A DNA stretch of 64,000 bases, from positions 1 through 64,000 of the forward strand of contig URVB01000005.1 of assembly GCA_900551075.1 (NCBI GenBank), read 5' to 3'. This DNA comes from an uncultured Blautia sp. Its GTDB lineage: Bacteria > Bacillota > Clostridia > Lachnospirales > Lachnospiraceae. Shown one piece after another: positions 17,244 to 26,303 of the stretch. Position 1 is the stretch's first letter, and each line of letters starts with the position of its first letter. The position numbers were made by a program, and so were the translations under genes. The notes beneath the pieces were generated by a model. That model was given only the letters and a program-made list of their open reading frames with translations, was not told the DNA's origin and ran no database searches.

Positions 17244-18512
17244 ATGCAACAGGGAATAAGGCGGAATATGATTCAAGTTTTAAAAGGAGAATTAGTAAAA
17301 GCATTAGGATGTACAGAGCCGATTGCAATTGCATATGTGTCTGCAAAAGCAAAAGAAATTCTTGGAAGGATGCCCGAAAAAATTGTGATTGCCTGTAGCG
17401 GAAATATAATAAAAAATGCAAAGAGCGTTGTTGTTCCAATGACAGGCTCTCTGAAAGGCATTGAGGCAGCCGCTGTTACAGGCGCCGTAGGAGGTGATCC
17501 GGGCAAAGAGTTAGAGGTACTTACAGGCGTGACCTCTCGGGAACTGGAGAAGGTTCAGAGACTTCTTGAAGAGAAAATATGTAAGGTGGAATGTCTGGAT
17601 ACAACTGAAAAATTACACATTCTGGAGATGGTTTATGCAGGTGAAGATGTAGTTCAGGTAGAGCTTATCAGGACACATCTGGGAATCATAAGAATCACAA
17701 AAAACGGTGAGGTGCTATTTGAGGAGAAACCTCAGGAAGAAAAAGAAGAAATTGATTATTCATGTTTAAATATAAAAAATATTCTTGAGTTTGCAAACAC
17801 GGTTCCCGTTGATGAAGTAAAAGGTCTTATTGAGGAACAGATTCGATGTAATACAGAAATTTCTCAGAAAGGCCTCAGTGAAAAGTACGGTGCAAATATC
17901 GGCAGCCTGCTTCTGACTCATTATGGAGATGATGTAAAAGTCAGGGCAAAAGCAAAGGCAGCGGCCGGCTCCGATGCCAGAATGAACGGATGTGAATTGC
18001 CGGTAGTCATCAATTCAGGAAGTGGGAATCAGGGAATGACAGTGTCTTTGCCGGTCATTGAATATGCGGAATATCTAAAGGCGGATCATGAAAAATTAAT
18101 ACGGGCATTGGTTCTGAGTAATCTGATCGCAATATATCAGAAATGCAGAATCGGACGTCTTTCCGCATACTGTGGAGCGGTAAGTGCGGCTGCCGGGGCA
18201 GGTGCAGGAATTACATATCTGTATGGGGGAGGTGAAAAACAGATCTCTGATACAGTTATCAATACTCTTGCCAATGTTTCCGGAATTATCTGTGATGGTG
18301 CAAGTGCTTCCTGTGCAGCTAAGATTGCTTCCAGTGTGGATGCAGCAATCATGGGAAGCATTATGGCGAGAGAAGCCTCCGTGTTTGAATCAGGAGATGG
18401 AATTGTAAAGGATAATCTTCAGAAGACAATTGATGGAGTTGTAGAACTGGCACGTGATGGAATGAAGGCGACGGATGAGGTTATCCTTCATATTATGGTG
18501 GATGAGAAATAA
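17244..18512 (+). CDS. Fe-S L-cysteine desulfidase / UPF0597 (serine dehydratase-alpha-like)
   Basis: Protein of 422 residues of the UPF0597/CyuA (YhaM)/CdsB family, which degrades L-cysteine to pyruvate, sulfide and ammonia with a 4Fe-4S cluster. The expected cysteines are present: LGCTEPIAIAY at the N-terminus, and C-terminal MNGCELPVVINSGSGNQG, SAYCGAVSAAAGAGAG and CDGASASCAAKIAS. ATG 17244 follows AGAGGTG; longer starts have no site. It is the first gene of a nine-gene same-strand run. With the ATC-hydrolase-like gene at its end, it suggests the pathway passes through cysteine or a relative. Serine or another amino acid remains possible. Confidence 0.85.
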   Translation: MQQGIRRNMIQVLKGELVKALGCTEPIAIAYVSAKAKEILGRMPEKIVIACSGNIIKNAKSVVVPMTGSLKGIEAAAVTGAVGGDPGKELEVLTGVTSRELEKVQRLLEEKICKVECLDTTEKLHILEMVYAGEDVVQVELIRTHLGIIRITKNGEVLFEEKPQEEKEEIDYSCLNIKNILEFANTVPVDEVKGLIEEQIRCNTEISQKGLSEKYGANIGSLLLTHYGDDVKVRAKAKAAAGSDARMNGCELPVVINSGSGNQGMTVSLPVIEYAEYLKADHEKLIRALVLSNLIAIYQKCRIGRLSAYCGAVSAAAGAGAGITYLYGGGEKQISDTVINTLANVSGIICDGASASCAAKIASSVDAAIMGSIMAREASVFESGDGIVKDNLQKTIDGVVELARDGMKATDEVILHIMVDEK

Positions 18513-18559
18513 ACCAGGTGTAACCTGGAAAAAAATATTTATAAAATAGGAGAAAAGAG

Positions 18560-19750
18560 ATGAAAAAAAGAATTTTAAGTATTGTATTGGCTGGAGCAGT
18601 TGTATTTAGTGGTTTGTTAACAGGATGCGGTGCAACAGATAAAAAAACAGAGAGTGCAGCTACAGAAGAAAAAGCCTCAAATGAAACAACAGCGGGTTCA
18701 GAGAATACGGTTAAGATTGCCGTTGCAGGGCCTATGACAGGTGATAATTCCGAATACGGAATCGGATTTAATAATGCGGTAACTATGATGGCGGAGCAGT
18801 GGAACGAAAAGGGCGGAGTTCTTGATAAGCAGATCGAAATCATCGCATATGATGATAAAAATACATCTGAGGAAGCGACAACAATCGCACAGAAGATTGT
18901 TTCTGACAAAGAGGTAGCAGGTGTGATCGGACACTTTGCATCTGGTGTTTGTATGACAGCAGCCCCTATTTATCAGGAAAACGGAATCATTGAGATTTCT
19001 CCGTCTTCTTCACATCCGGACTACGCTGGAATCGGAGATTATATTTTCAGAAATAACACCATCATTTCCAAAGAAGCAGCGGCAAGTGTTGATATCGCAG
19101 TTAACGATCTCGGAAAGAAAAACATTGGAATTATTTCTATCATGACTGACTGGGGAACCAATACTTCTCAGATTATCAAAGAAATGATAGAAGAAGATGA
19201 GAGCCTTGGCGCAGCCGTTGTTGCACATGAAGAGGTAATGGAAGGCTCCGATGATTATACACCTGCGATCACAAAGCTTAATGAGGCTGGAGCAGACGTA
19301 ATTATATGCTGTGGCATGTATAATCTGGTGGCCCCTGTAGCAAAGCAGACTAAACAGATTAATCCGGATATTGAAATTGTAGGATTTTCCAATGCATACA
19401 GCCAGCAGTTGATCGAATTAGGCGGGGACGCTGTTGAGGGTGTATGTTTCCCGGTTATTTTCTTCTCCGAATCAGATGACCCTGCAGTTAAGGATTATGT
19501 AGATGCATTTACAAAAAAGTATGGTGCGGCACCATCAGCTTTAACATCTCAGGCATATGATTCAGTCGGATTTTTATTGACAGCAATCGAAAAAGCAGGC
19601 ACTACTGATTCATACAAAGTAAAAGATACTTTGTATGAGATTGAGTATGAAGGTGTGACAGGACATACAAAATTTGATGAAAATGGTGACGTTGATAAAG
19701 AATTTGTAAAAGTAACAATCAAGGATGGAAAATTTGTAAAAATGGGCTGA
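18560..19750 (+). CDS. ABC transporter substrate-binding lipoprotein, LivK-like
   Basis: Protein of 396 residues. A lipoprotein signal peptide ends LLTGCG with the lipid-modified Cys at position 23, followed by a Thr/Ser/Glu-rich linker. The mature part is a periplasmic-binding type I fold (KIAVAGPMTGDNSEYG, VIGHFASGVCMTAAPIY, GIISIMTDWG) as in leucine/isoleucine/valine-binding proteins. It captures the ligand for the permeases and ATPases encoded next. Ligand unknown. The adjacent catabolic genes argue for a sulfur-containing amino acid or heterocycle rather than ordinary branched-chain amino acids. Confidence 0.88.
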   Translation: MKKRILSIVLAGAVVFSGLLTGCGATDKKTESAATEEKASNETTAGSENTVKIAVAGPMTGDNSEYGIGFNNAVTMMAEQWNEKGGVLDKQIEIIAYDDKNTSEEATTIAQKIVSDKEVAGVIGHFASGVCMTAAPIYQENGIIEISPSSSHPDYAGIGDYIFRNNTIISKEAAASVDIAVNDLGKKNIGIISIMTDWGTNTSQIIKEMIEEDESLGAAVVAHEEVMEGSDDYTPAITKLNEAGADVIICCGMYNLVAPVAKQTKQINPDIEIVGFSNAYSQQLIELGGDAVEGVCFPVIFFSESDDPAVKDYVDAFTKKYGAAPSALTSQAYDSVGFLLTAIEKAGTTDSYKVKDTLYEIEYEGVTGHTKFDENGDVDKEFVKVTIKDGKFVKMG

Positions 19751-19763
19751 GAAAGGGTGGAAT

Positions 19764-20639
19764 ATGTTAACACAGCAGATATTTAATGGTTTGGCATTGG
19801 GAATGGGATATGCGCTGATTGCAGTTGGATATTCGTTGGTATTTGGTATTTTAAGGCTGGTTAACTTCTCTCATGGGTCAATTTATGCTTTTGGTGCTGA
19901 GATGTCAATGGTCTTCATTGGCTTGAACTTTGGTATCGTACCTGGAATTATTGCCAGTATGATCGTCACAGGTATTCTTGGTGTGACCATCGATAAGATA
20001 GCTTTAGAACCGCTTAGAAAGAAAAAGTCAATGCCGATTGCTTCTTTGATCACTACTATCGGTGTATCGAATATTGTAACGAACCTGTTGATTATCTTTC
20101 TGGGATCAGAAAAGAGAAATTTTCCACAGCTATTCAATTTTGGTACTGTAAAAATTGGTTCCATCATGATCTCATCCACACAGATTATGATGTGCATCGT
20201 ATCCCTTGTTCTGATGGGAGTACTGGTCTTTATTGTATATAAAACTAAGATCGGCCTTGCAATGCGTGCAAGTGAGCAGAATGCGAAGGCAGCGAATCTT
20301 ATGGGAATTAATGTTAACTTTGTTATTTCCTTTACATTCTTTCTGGCAGGAATGTCAGCAACAATTGCCGGAGCATTAGTAGGCGGATACTATCAGATCG
20401 TTTATCCTAATATGGGATTTATGGCAGGTTTAAAAGCCTTTGCGGCAGCCGTTCTTGGCGGAATCGGCAGCTTACCGGGAGCTCTTTTGGGTGGTCTGAT
20501 TGTTGGAGTTTCAGAAAGCATGGCAGCATCATTTATAGGTTCTACATACAGGGATTCTATTGCATTTATTATTCTGATTATTGTTCTCATAGTAAGACCG
20601 CATGGTTTATTTGGACGGAAAGGTATTACGAAGGTGTGA
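19764..20639 (+). CDS. ABC transporter permease, LivH-like
   Basis: Protein of 291 residues with about eight membrane helices. The opening QQIFNGLALGMGYALIAVGYSLVFGILRLVNFSHG is split by the usual LivH turns. MRASEQNAKAANLMGIN is the cytoplasmic coupling loop, and AAVLGGIGSLPGALLGG is the conserved C-terminal motif. It pairs with the LivM-like protein 3 bases downstream to form the channel. Confidence 0.9.
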   Translation: MLTQQIFNGLALGMGYALIAVGYSLVFGILRLVNFSHGSIYAFGAEMSMVFIGLNFGIVPGIIASMIVTGILGVTIDKIALEPLRKKKSMPIASLITTIGVSNIVTNLLIIFLGSEKRNFPQLFNFGTVKIGSIMISSTQIMMCIVSLVLMGVLVFIVYKTKIGLAMRASEQNAKAANLMGINVNFVISFTFFLAGMSATIAGALVGGYYQIVYPNMGFMAGLKAFAAAVLGGIGSLPGALLGGLIVGVSESMAASFIGSTYRDSIAFIILIIVLIVRPHGLFGRKGITKV

Positions 20640-20642
20640 AGA

Positions 20643-21704
20643 ATGAGTAAGACAGGAAAGAAAAGGGATTTTGTGCATAGTATGGAAGCCTTTGCAGAGG
20701 GAAAAAAGAAGATATTACTGATTCTTCTGGCTGTTTTTCTGATAGCGCTTCCTCATATGCTGAATAACCAGTATCTGGTTACAGTTGCTGTAAAAATCGG
20801 ATGTTATGCTCTTCTGGCACTTGGATTGAATGTACTTACAGGATATACGGGTCTGGTTTCATTAGGTCATGCAGGATTTGTTGCAATAGGTGCATATACT
20901 TCTTCGTTATGTGCAGTTAAGCTTGGGATGAACTTTTTTGCTGCAATGCTCCTGGGGATGGTTGCGGCAGGTCTGGCAGGAGTACTGCTCGGACTTCCAA
21001 CCATGCGTGTAACAGGAACTTATCTGTCTATTATTACATTAGGATTTGGTGAGATTGTAAAAATGATTGCCATGAACTGGACATCTGTTACAAATGGTAC
21101 CCTGGGTATAAAAAATATTCCAAAGCCTTCGATTTTCGGTTTCGGTCTTACCATCGCAAACAACGGAATTTATTACCTTATGCTGATATTGGTTTTTATA
21201 ACAACGTTGTTCTGTATTGCAGTTGTAAAATCAAAAACAGGAAGAGCATTTCAGGCGATCCGGGCAGATGAGCTGGCCAGTACTATGATGGGGATTAACA
21301 TTACATCTTATAAGGTTTTATCCTTTGTTATTTCCGCATGTATCTGTGCGCTGGGCGGTGCATTGTATTCCTCCCTTATTGGATACATCGATCCTAATAC
21401 ATTTAACTTTGATGTATCTACATTGATTTTAAGTATTGTAATCTTAGGGGGAATGGGGACGATCAGAGGCATGTTTGTAGGCGCTGCTCTTTTAATTGCA
21501 TTCCCGGAGGTTTCAAGATTTTTGCTGGAATACAGATTTGTATTGTATGGTGTAATACTTGTCTTAATGATGCGATTCAGGCCGCAGGGTATTATGGGCT
21601 GGAAGTCCGCAATGCCTTATCGCCTGTCAGAGAAGGTACAGGAGCAAGTTAAAAAAATGGACAAAAACGCACCTTTGAATTTATGGAATGAAACAAAGGG
21701 GTGA
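20643..21704 (+). CDS. ABC transporter permease, LivM-like
   Basis: Protein of 353 residues. A charged N-terminal stretch is followed by about ten hydrophobic segments. LGLNVLTGYTGLVSLGHAGF and RAIRADELASTMMGINI are LivM signatures, and VILGGMGTIRGMFVGAALL closes the permease. It forms the heterodimeric permease with the LivH-like protein. Confidence 0.9.
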   Translation: MSKTGKKRDFVHSMEAFAEGKKKILLILLAVFLIALPHMLNNQYLVTVAVKIGCYALLALGLNVLTGYTGLVSLGHAGFVAIGAYTSSLCAVKLGMNFFAAMLLGMVAAGLAGVLLGLPTMRVTGTYLSIITLGFGEIVKMIAMNWTSVTNGTLGIKNIPKPSIFGFGLTIANNGIYYLMLILVFITTLFCIAVVKSKTGRAFQAIRADELASTMMGINITSYKVLSFVISACICALGGALYSSLIGYIDPNTFNFDVSTLILSIVILGGMGTIRGMFVGAALLIAFPEVSRFLLEYRFVLYGVILVLMMRFRPQGIMGWKSAMPYRLSEKVQEQVKKMDKNAPLNLWNETKG

Positions 21705-21708
21705 AGAA

Positions 21709-22500
21709 ATGGTTGAAAAAGAAATTTTACTGAAAGCAGATAATATCACAAAACGCTTTGGCGGAATTGTGGCAGTAGATCACGTGAGCTGTACAGTACG
21801 AAAAGGTGAAGTGGTCAGTATTATAGGACCGAATGGCGCTGGAAAAACAACTGTTTTTAATATGCTGACGGGTGTTTATGAGGTTGATGAGGGAGAAATC
21901 ATTTTTAAGGGATCCCCGCTCCATAATCAGAGCCCAGGGGAAATCGTGACAGCGGGTATTTCCAGAACATTCCAGAATATTCGTCTTTTTTCAGATCTGA
22001 GAGTAATTGAAAATGTATTGATTGGTGCACATATTAAGACAAAGTATAATTTCTTCCAGTCTGTTTTCAGAACCAAAAAGTTCAGAGAAGAAGAGGACAG
22101 AAAAACATCAGAAGCCGTTTGGTTATTGAAATCAATAGGTCTTGACAACAGAAGAGACGATTATGCATCAAATCTTCCGTATGGTGAGCAGAGAAAATTG
22201 GAGATTACAAGAGCGATTGCCACAGGCGCGGAATTGCTCCTGTTGGATGAACCAGCAGCAGGAATGAATCCGCAAGAGTCAGCGGAATTGATGGAATTCA
22301 TTAATAAGTTAAAGAATCAGGGTTATTCAATTCTTATGATCGAGCATGATATGAGTGTTGTTATGAATGTATCAGACAGGATTTATGTGATAGACCATGG
22401 AAAACCAATTGCAGAAGGTCTTCCTGAGGAAATTGCCAATAACCCGAAAGTAATAGAAGCATATCTTGGAGGGGTTCAAAATGATGCTGAAGATCAGTGA
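21709..22500 (+). CDS. ABC transporter ATP-binding protein, LivG-like
   Basis: Protein of 263 residues with Walker A GPNGAGKTT, the Q-loop region SRTFQNIRLF, signature-like LPYGEQRKLEI, Walker B LLLLDEPAAGMNP and the switch His in IEHDMS. The signature reads YGEQ rather than SGGQ, as is normal for LivG. The start is ATG 21709 just after the livM stop. Confidence 0.9.
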   Translation: MVEKEILLKADNITKRFGGIVAVDHVSCTVRKGEVVSIIGPNGAGKTTVFNMLTGVYEVDEGEIIFKGSPLHNQSPGEIVTAGISRTFQNIRLFSDLRVIENVLIGAHIKTKYNFFQSVFRTKKFREEEDRKTSEAVWLLKSIGLDNRRDDYASNLPYGEQRKLEITRAIATGAELLLLDEPAAGMNPQESAELMEFINKLKNQGYSILMIEHDMSVVMNVSDRIYVIDHGKPIAEGLPEEIANNPKVIEAYLGGVQNDAEDQ

Positions 22501-23191
22501 TTTGAATACATATTATGGTGCGATTCATGCTCTTAAGGGAATTGACCTGGAAGTGTTTGAAGGAGAGACTGTCTCTCTGATCGGCAGTAATGGCGCCGGA
22601 AAGACTACGCTTTTGAATACGATTGCAGGTGTTGCGAAGGCTTCAAAGGGAACGGTATTCTTTAAGGGCAAAGATATTACAAACATGCCCTCTTATGCAA
22701 TGACTAAATTAAAAATCAGTATTTCTCCTGAGGGCAGGGAGGTTTTTCCTGAATTGACTGTAGAAGAAAATCTTCGGTTAGGTGCTTATATCGTGAAGGA
22801 CAAGGGCGCCATCAGTGCAGGCTATGGCCGTGTTTATGATCTGTTTCCAAGATTAAAGGAACGATATAAACAGCAGGCGGGAACTTTATCAGGAGGAGAA
22901 CAGCAGATGCTTGCAGTAGGTCGGGCTCTTATGTCCGGTCCTGAACTGCTGCTCTTGGATGAGCCCTCTCTTGGTCTTGCGCCAAATTTTGTTCTTATGA
23001 TCTTTGATATGATCCGGGAGATCAATAAGCAGGGTGTTACCATCCTTCTGATCGAGCAGAACGCAAATATGGCGCTGTCTGCTTCGGACAGAGCATATGT
23101 GTTAGAGAATGGAAACGTAACAATGAGTGGAGAAGCAAAAAAAATTGCTTCTGATCCTAAAGTTAAAAAAGCATATTTAGGACTGGGATAA
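22481..23191 (+). CDS. ABC transporter ATP-binding protein, LivF-like
   Basis: Protein of 236 residues with Walker A GSNGAGKTT, ISPEGREVFPELTVEENL (LivF-specific), signature LSGGEQQML, and Walker B LLLLDEPSLGLAPN. ATG 22481 follows GGAGGGG and overlaps the livG-like 3' end by 20 bases, so translation is coupled. Confidence 0.9.
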   Translation: MMLKISDLNTYYGAIHALKGIDLEVFEGETVSLIGSNGAGKTTLLNTIAGVAKASKGTVFFKGKDITNMPSYAMTKLKISISPEGREVFPELTVEENLRLGAYIVKDKGAISAGYGRVYDLFPRLKERYKQQAGTLSGGEQQMLAVGRALMSGPELLLLDEPSLGLAPNFVLMIFDMIREINKQGVTILLIEQNANMALSASDRAYVLENGNVTMSGEAKKIASDPKVKKAYLGLG

Positions 23192-23212
23192 ACGTGCAGA
23201 AAGGAATCAAAG

Positions 23213-24199
23213 ATGAAAAAAATTATTAATAATCCGGCAGATGTTGTAAAAGAGGCATTGCAGGGAATGCAGGCTGCATATGAAGGGACCTTGGACTATA
23301 CACCGGGTGCAGAGGTTATCTCCAGACGTGAGAAAGGCGACAAGGTTGCTGTCATTTCCGGAGGCGGTGCCGGACATGAGCCGTTACATGCAGGCTTTGT
23401 TGGAAAAGGTATGCTGGATGCTGCTGTTTCAGGAAACGTATTTTCCTCTCCGGGTCCGGACAGAATCGGAGCAGCAATTGAAAAGATGGAATCAGGAAAA
23501 GGTGTACTTCTTGTAATCAAGAATTATTCCGGTGATGTCATGAACTTTGGTCTGGCAGCAGATCTTGCAGAGGCAGATGATATTGAAGTAGAAAGTGTTG
23601 TTGTCAAGGATGATGTTGCAGTTCCGGACAGCACATATTCCACAGGCAGAAGAGGTATTGCAGGTACTGTATTTGTACATAAGATCGCAGGAGCAAGAGC
23701 AGAAGAAGGTGCAGCACTTGCTGAAGTAAAGGCAGCAGCGGAGCATGCGGTCCAGAACATCAGAAGTATGGGAATGGCAATGTCTCCATGTATTCTTCCG
23801 GCAGTTGGAAAACCTGGATTTGTACTTGAGGATGACGAAATCGAAATCGGTATGGGTATTCATGGAGAGCCTGGCGTAGAGCGTATAAAAGTAAAAACAG
23901 CAAAAGAAGTAGCTGAGATATTATTAAATAAAATTTTAGAAGATTACGATTACTCCAACAGTGAAGTCGCAGTTCTGGTAAATGGTCTTGGCGGAACTCC
24001 GTTGATGGAATTATATATTCTGAACAAAGAAGTGAAGGCGCTGCTGGAGTCCAAGGGAATCAAAATCCATAAGACTCTGGTTGGAAATTATACAACAGCA
24101 TTGGATATGACTGGCTGTTCTCTGACCCTGATGAAGCTTGATGATGAATTAAAGAGATTATTGGATGCACCGTGTGATACACCGGCACTGAAATGGTAA
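23213..24199 (+). CDS. Dihydroxyacetone-kinase-type subunit DhaK (substrate-binding)
   Basis: Protein of 328 residues across the full DhaK fold: NNPADVVKEALQGM, ISGGGAGHEPLHAGFVGKGMLDAAVSG split by its loop, NYSGDVMNFGLAADLA, RRGIAGTVFVHKIAGA, and MGIHGEPGVER. The His of the last motif matches the one that holds dihydroxyacetone as a hemiaminal. DhaK presents the carbonyl substrate to the nucleotide subunit DhaL encoded next. No DhaM/PTS partner is in the operon, so the kinase may be ATP-dependent or may act on a different carbonyl compound. Its place among importer and cysteine-type enzymes is unusual for glycerol or Dha metabolism. Confidence 0.85.
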   Translation: MKKIINNPADVVKEALQGMQAAYEGTLDYTPGAEVISRREKGDKVAVISGGGAGHEPLHAGFVGKGMLDAAVSGNVFSSPGPDRIGAAIEKMESGKGVLLVIKNYSGDVMNFGLAADLAEADDIEVESVVVKDDVAVPDSTYSTGRRGIAGTVFVHKIAGARAEEGAALAEVKAAAEHAVQNIRSMGMAMSPCILPAVGKPGFVLEDDEIEIGMGIHGEPGVERIKVKTAKEVAEILLNKILEDYDYSNSEVAVLVNGLGGTPLMELYILNKEVKALLESKGIKIHKTLVGNYTTALDMTGCSLTLMKLDDELKRLLDAPCDTPALKW

Positions 24200-24211
24200 A
24201 GGAGATAAAAG

Positions 24212-24859
24212 ATGGCATTTGAACTGGCGGCTGCAGATTATGCAGAATACATAAAAAAGGTATATGCGCTTATTCATGAAAATGGAGATTATGTAACAGA
24301 GCTTGATCTGGCTACAGGAGATGGAGACCACTGGTCCAATATCAACATGGGGTTTGAAAAGCTTGTGGAAAATAGTGAAAAACTTGCAGGAATGTATATC
24401 AGTGACGAGTTAAAAGAGATTGGCAGGATTATGATGGCTGTGATCGGAGGTTCTTCCGGTGTTTTATATGGAAGCGCATATCAGGCAGCAGCGAAGAGTG
24501 TTAAGGGGAAGGAAACCCTTGGAAGACAGGAAGTATATGATGTACTGGAAGCTATGCTGAATGCGATCGTCAGCAGAGGACAGGCCCGGGAAGGCTTTAA
24601 GACAATGATTGACAGCCTTGCTCCGGCAGTAAAAGAGTATAAAAAATGTCTGGAAGAAAATGCGGATGACAGGGCATTGTGTGAGCGTGTTAAGAAGGCG
24701 GCTGCAGATGGCGCCGAGAATACAAAAAATATGGAAGCAGTACGCGGACGTGCCGCATATCAGGCTAATAAAGGTGTAGGACATCTGGATCCGGGAGCAG
24801 TTACAATGTCTTACCAGATTTCCGTATTAATGGATTGCGTGCTGGAAAAGCTTGCATAA
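24212..24859 (+). CDS. Dihydroxyacetone-kinase-type subunit DhaL (nucleotide-binding)
   Basis: Protein of 215 residues, all-helical. ELDLATGDGDHWSNINMGF carries the magnesium-binding aspartates of DhaL; the position after DGDH is Trp where most DhaL proteins have Gly. IGGSSGVLYGSAYQAAA and GRAAYQANKGVGHLDPGA correspond to the nucleotide-binding and C-terminal motifs. Twelve bases separate it from dhaK. Works with it as one kinase. Whether ATP or a phosphoprotein supplies the phosphate cannot be told. Confidence 0.83.
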   Translation: MAFELAAADYAEYIKKVYALIHENGDYVTELDLATGDGDHWSNINMGFEKLVENSEKLAGMYISDELKEIGRIMMAVIGGSSGVLYGSAYQAAAKSVKGKETLGRQEVYDVLEAMLNAIVSRGQAREGFKTMIDSLAPAVKEYKKCLEENADDRALCERVKKAAADGAENTKNMEAVRGRAAYQANKGVGHLDPGAVTMSYQISVLMDCVLEKLA

Positions 24860-24909
24860 AAAAAGCTTTTACATTTATATGAAATTATTTTAAAATGGAG
24901 GATTAAAAG

Positions 24910-25386
24910 ATGATTAAAAACAATGCAGAAGACAGAGGGCAGCACATTGAGGATTTGAGAAACGCATTTGAGCACAGAGCAGCATGGATGTATTTAATGT
25001 ATAAGGAAGCTAAAAAACAGGGGCTCAGCGATGAGTTTGCCCATGCGGCTATCAGAGAATGCGGACGTTTCCATGGTGAGAATAAGTATACTCATACAGA
25101 TGACTTCAGTGTGTTCCATAAAGAATTTATTAATGATAATGTAAAAGGTGTATTCCAGATGGAAGATGCCTGCGGAGATGGAAAATTAAGCGTAGAATTC
25201 CATTACTGTCCATTAGTAGCAGCATGGAAAAAGCTTGGTGCTTCTGATGAAGAGTGTGCAGTGCTTTGCGATATTGCAATGGATGGAGACAGGGGAATCT
25301 GCGAAAAAATGAACTTTGATTTCTATCTTGGAAAGACAATCGCAAAAGGCGATGATATTTGCGAAGTAAGAATTACAAAGAAATAA
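24910..25386 (+). CDS. L-2-amino-thiazoline-4-carboxylate (ATC) hydrolase-like protein
   Basis: Protein of 158 residues. EFHYCPLVAAWKKLGASDEECAVLCDIAMDGDRGICEKMN, split by turns, resembles the ATC-hydrolase family (PF14196): a Cys-Pro start, a later Cys cluster and an Asp. Family members open the thiazoline ring on the way to cysteine in Pseudomonas, but many homologues are uncharacterised. AATGGAGG precedes the ATG. It is the last gene of the operon, before a strong terminator. Together with the cysteine desulfidase it supports a sulfur-heterocycle or cysteine-derivative pathway. This functional reading is inference. Confidence 0.68.
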   Translation: MIKNNAEDRGQHIEDLRNAFEHRAAWMYLMYKEAKKQGLSDEFAHAAIRECGRFHGENKYTHTDDFSVFHKEFINDNVKGVFQMEDACGDGKLSVEFHYCPLVAAWKKLGASDEECAVLCDIAMDGDRGICEKMNFDFYLGKTIAKGDDICEVRITKK

Positions 25387-25406
25387 ATTCTTAAGATAAT
25401 TATGCA

Positions 25407-25454
25407 GGGTCTTTATATTGTTTGATTGATCAAACGATATAAAGGCCCGTTTTA
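25407..25454 (+). terminator. Strong terminator at the end of the cysteine-desulfidase operon
   Basis: GGGTCTTTATAT-TGTTTG pairs with CAAACG-ATATAAAGGCCC across ATTGAT, followed by GTTTTATT. Confidence 0.8.
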
Positions 25455-25470
25455 TTGAGGGAGACGTCAT

Positions 25471-26025
25471 ATGCGTACAATGCTTGGTAAGATCAAAAAT
25501 TTTGTGGATAATTTTGCGGAAGTTATTTCAGATGTACTGGATACAGATGTGATCATAACAGATTCAAATATGAATATAGTGGGAAGTGCGTTTCGGTATT
25601 TTTCGCTTTATAATGACATAAAGGTGGGAACTTTATTAGCAGATGTACTGGTCAATAACCATAATCTTATGGTCCGAAATAAGGCTAAGCTGGAGAGCTG
25701 TAAAAAATGCAATGAATATAGGGAATGTAAAATGAAGGGGTTCATTGGAGTACCGATTCATTATGGGAATCAGACTCTGGGGGCAATGGCATTAATTCTG
25801 CCAGGTTCCAAAGTAAAAGCTTTATTTGAAAATATAGATTCTACAGTTATTTTTATGGAGAGGATGGCGGAACTTGTTGCTACCCGAATGCATTATCATA
25901 TTGAAAAAAAGGCTTTGTCAAAAAAAATGGCAGAGCTTGAATCTATTCTTGATCTTATGGATGAAGCACTGGTTCATACAGATGTGTATGGCAATGTGAT
26001 ATATTTTAATCATAAAATGCAGTAA
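25471..26025 (+). pseudogene. Sigma-54-type regulator, sensory half only (truncated in PAS domain)
   Basis: The 184 codons encode a GAF/PocR-like sensor with a Cys cluster (CKKCNEYRECKMKG, about residues 73-86), then FIGVPIHYGNQTLGAMALI and a linker helix. A PAS domain begins (DLMDEALVHTDVYGNVIYFN) and the frame ends four codons later. Full regulators of this type continue with a PAS core, an AAA+ sigma-54 activation domain (GAFTGA) and a DNA-binding domain. None of these is visible downstream. AAGTGAGGGAGACG-type Shine-Dalgarno sequence precedes ATG 25471. It probably controlled the operon just upstream. The abrupt end coincides with a change to AT-rich cargo DNA, suggesting an insertion at about 26020. 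Confidence 0.7.
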
Positions 26026-26133
26026 GGTATTTAGGTGTGTATAGAGTGCATACAGTGGGAAAAGATGGGAATATAGGTACAGAAGACACAGTAGATAGGA
26101 AAATATGTGTATATAGTAAATAGAGTAATTGTG

Positions 26134-26178
26134 AATGACCAGCATTGGAAGTGAACTCCGAGGGCAGGTCATTTTTAG
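26134..26178 (+). terminator. Hairpin terminator ahead of the defence genes
   Basis: AATGACC (26134-26140) pairs with GGTCATT (26167-26173) and TTTAG follows. It insulates the Gabija-like genes from upstream transcription. Confidence 0.55.
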
Positions 26179-26303
26179 TTAATTAAATATCTCTGCTATA
26201 TATCAAATGGATGAAATAAAAGGTGGTAGTTCTTTTATCCATACGGTATAATTATTTCATTGAGTAATCGTTAATATTATGAGATGAAGGAAGATGATTT
26301 ACT

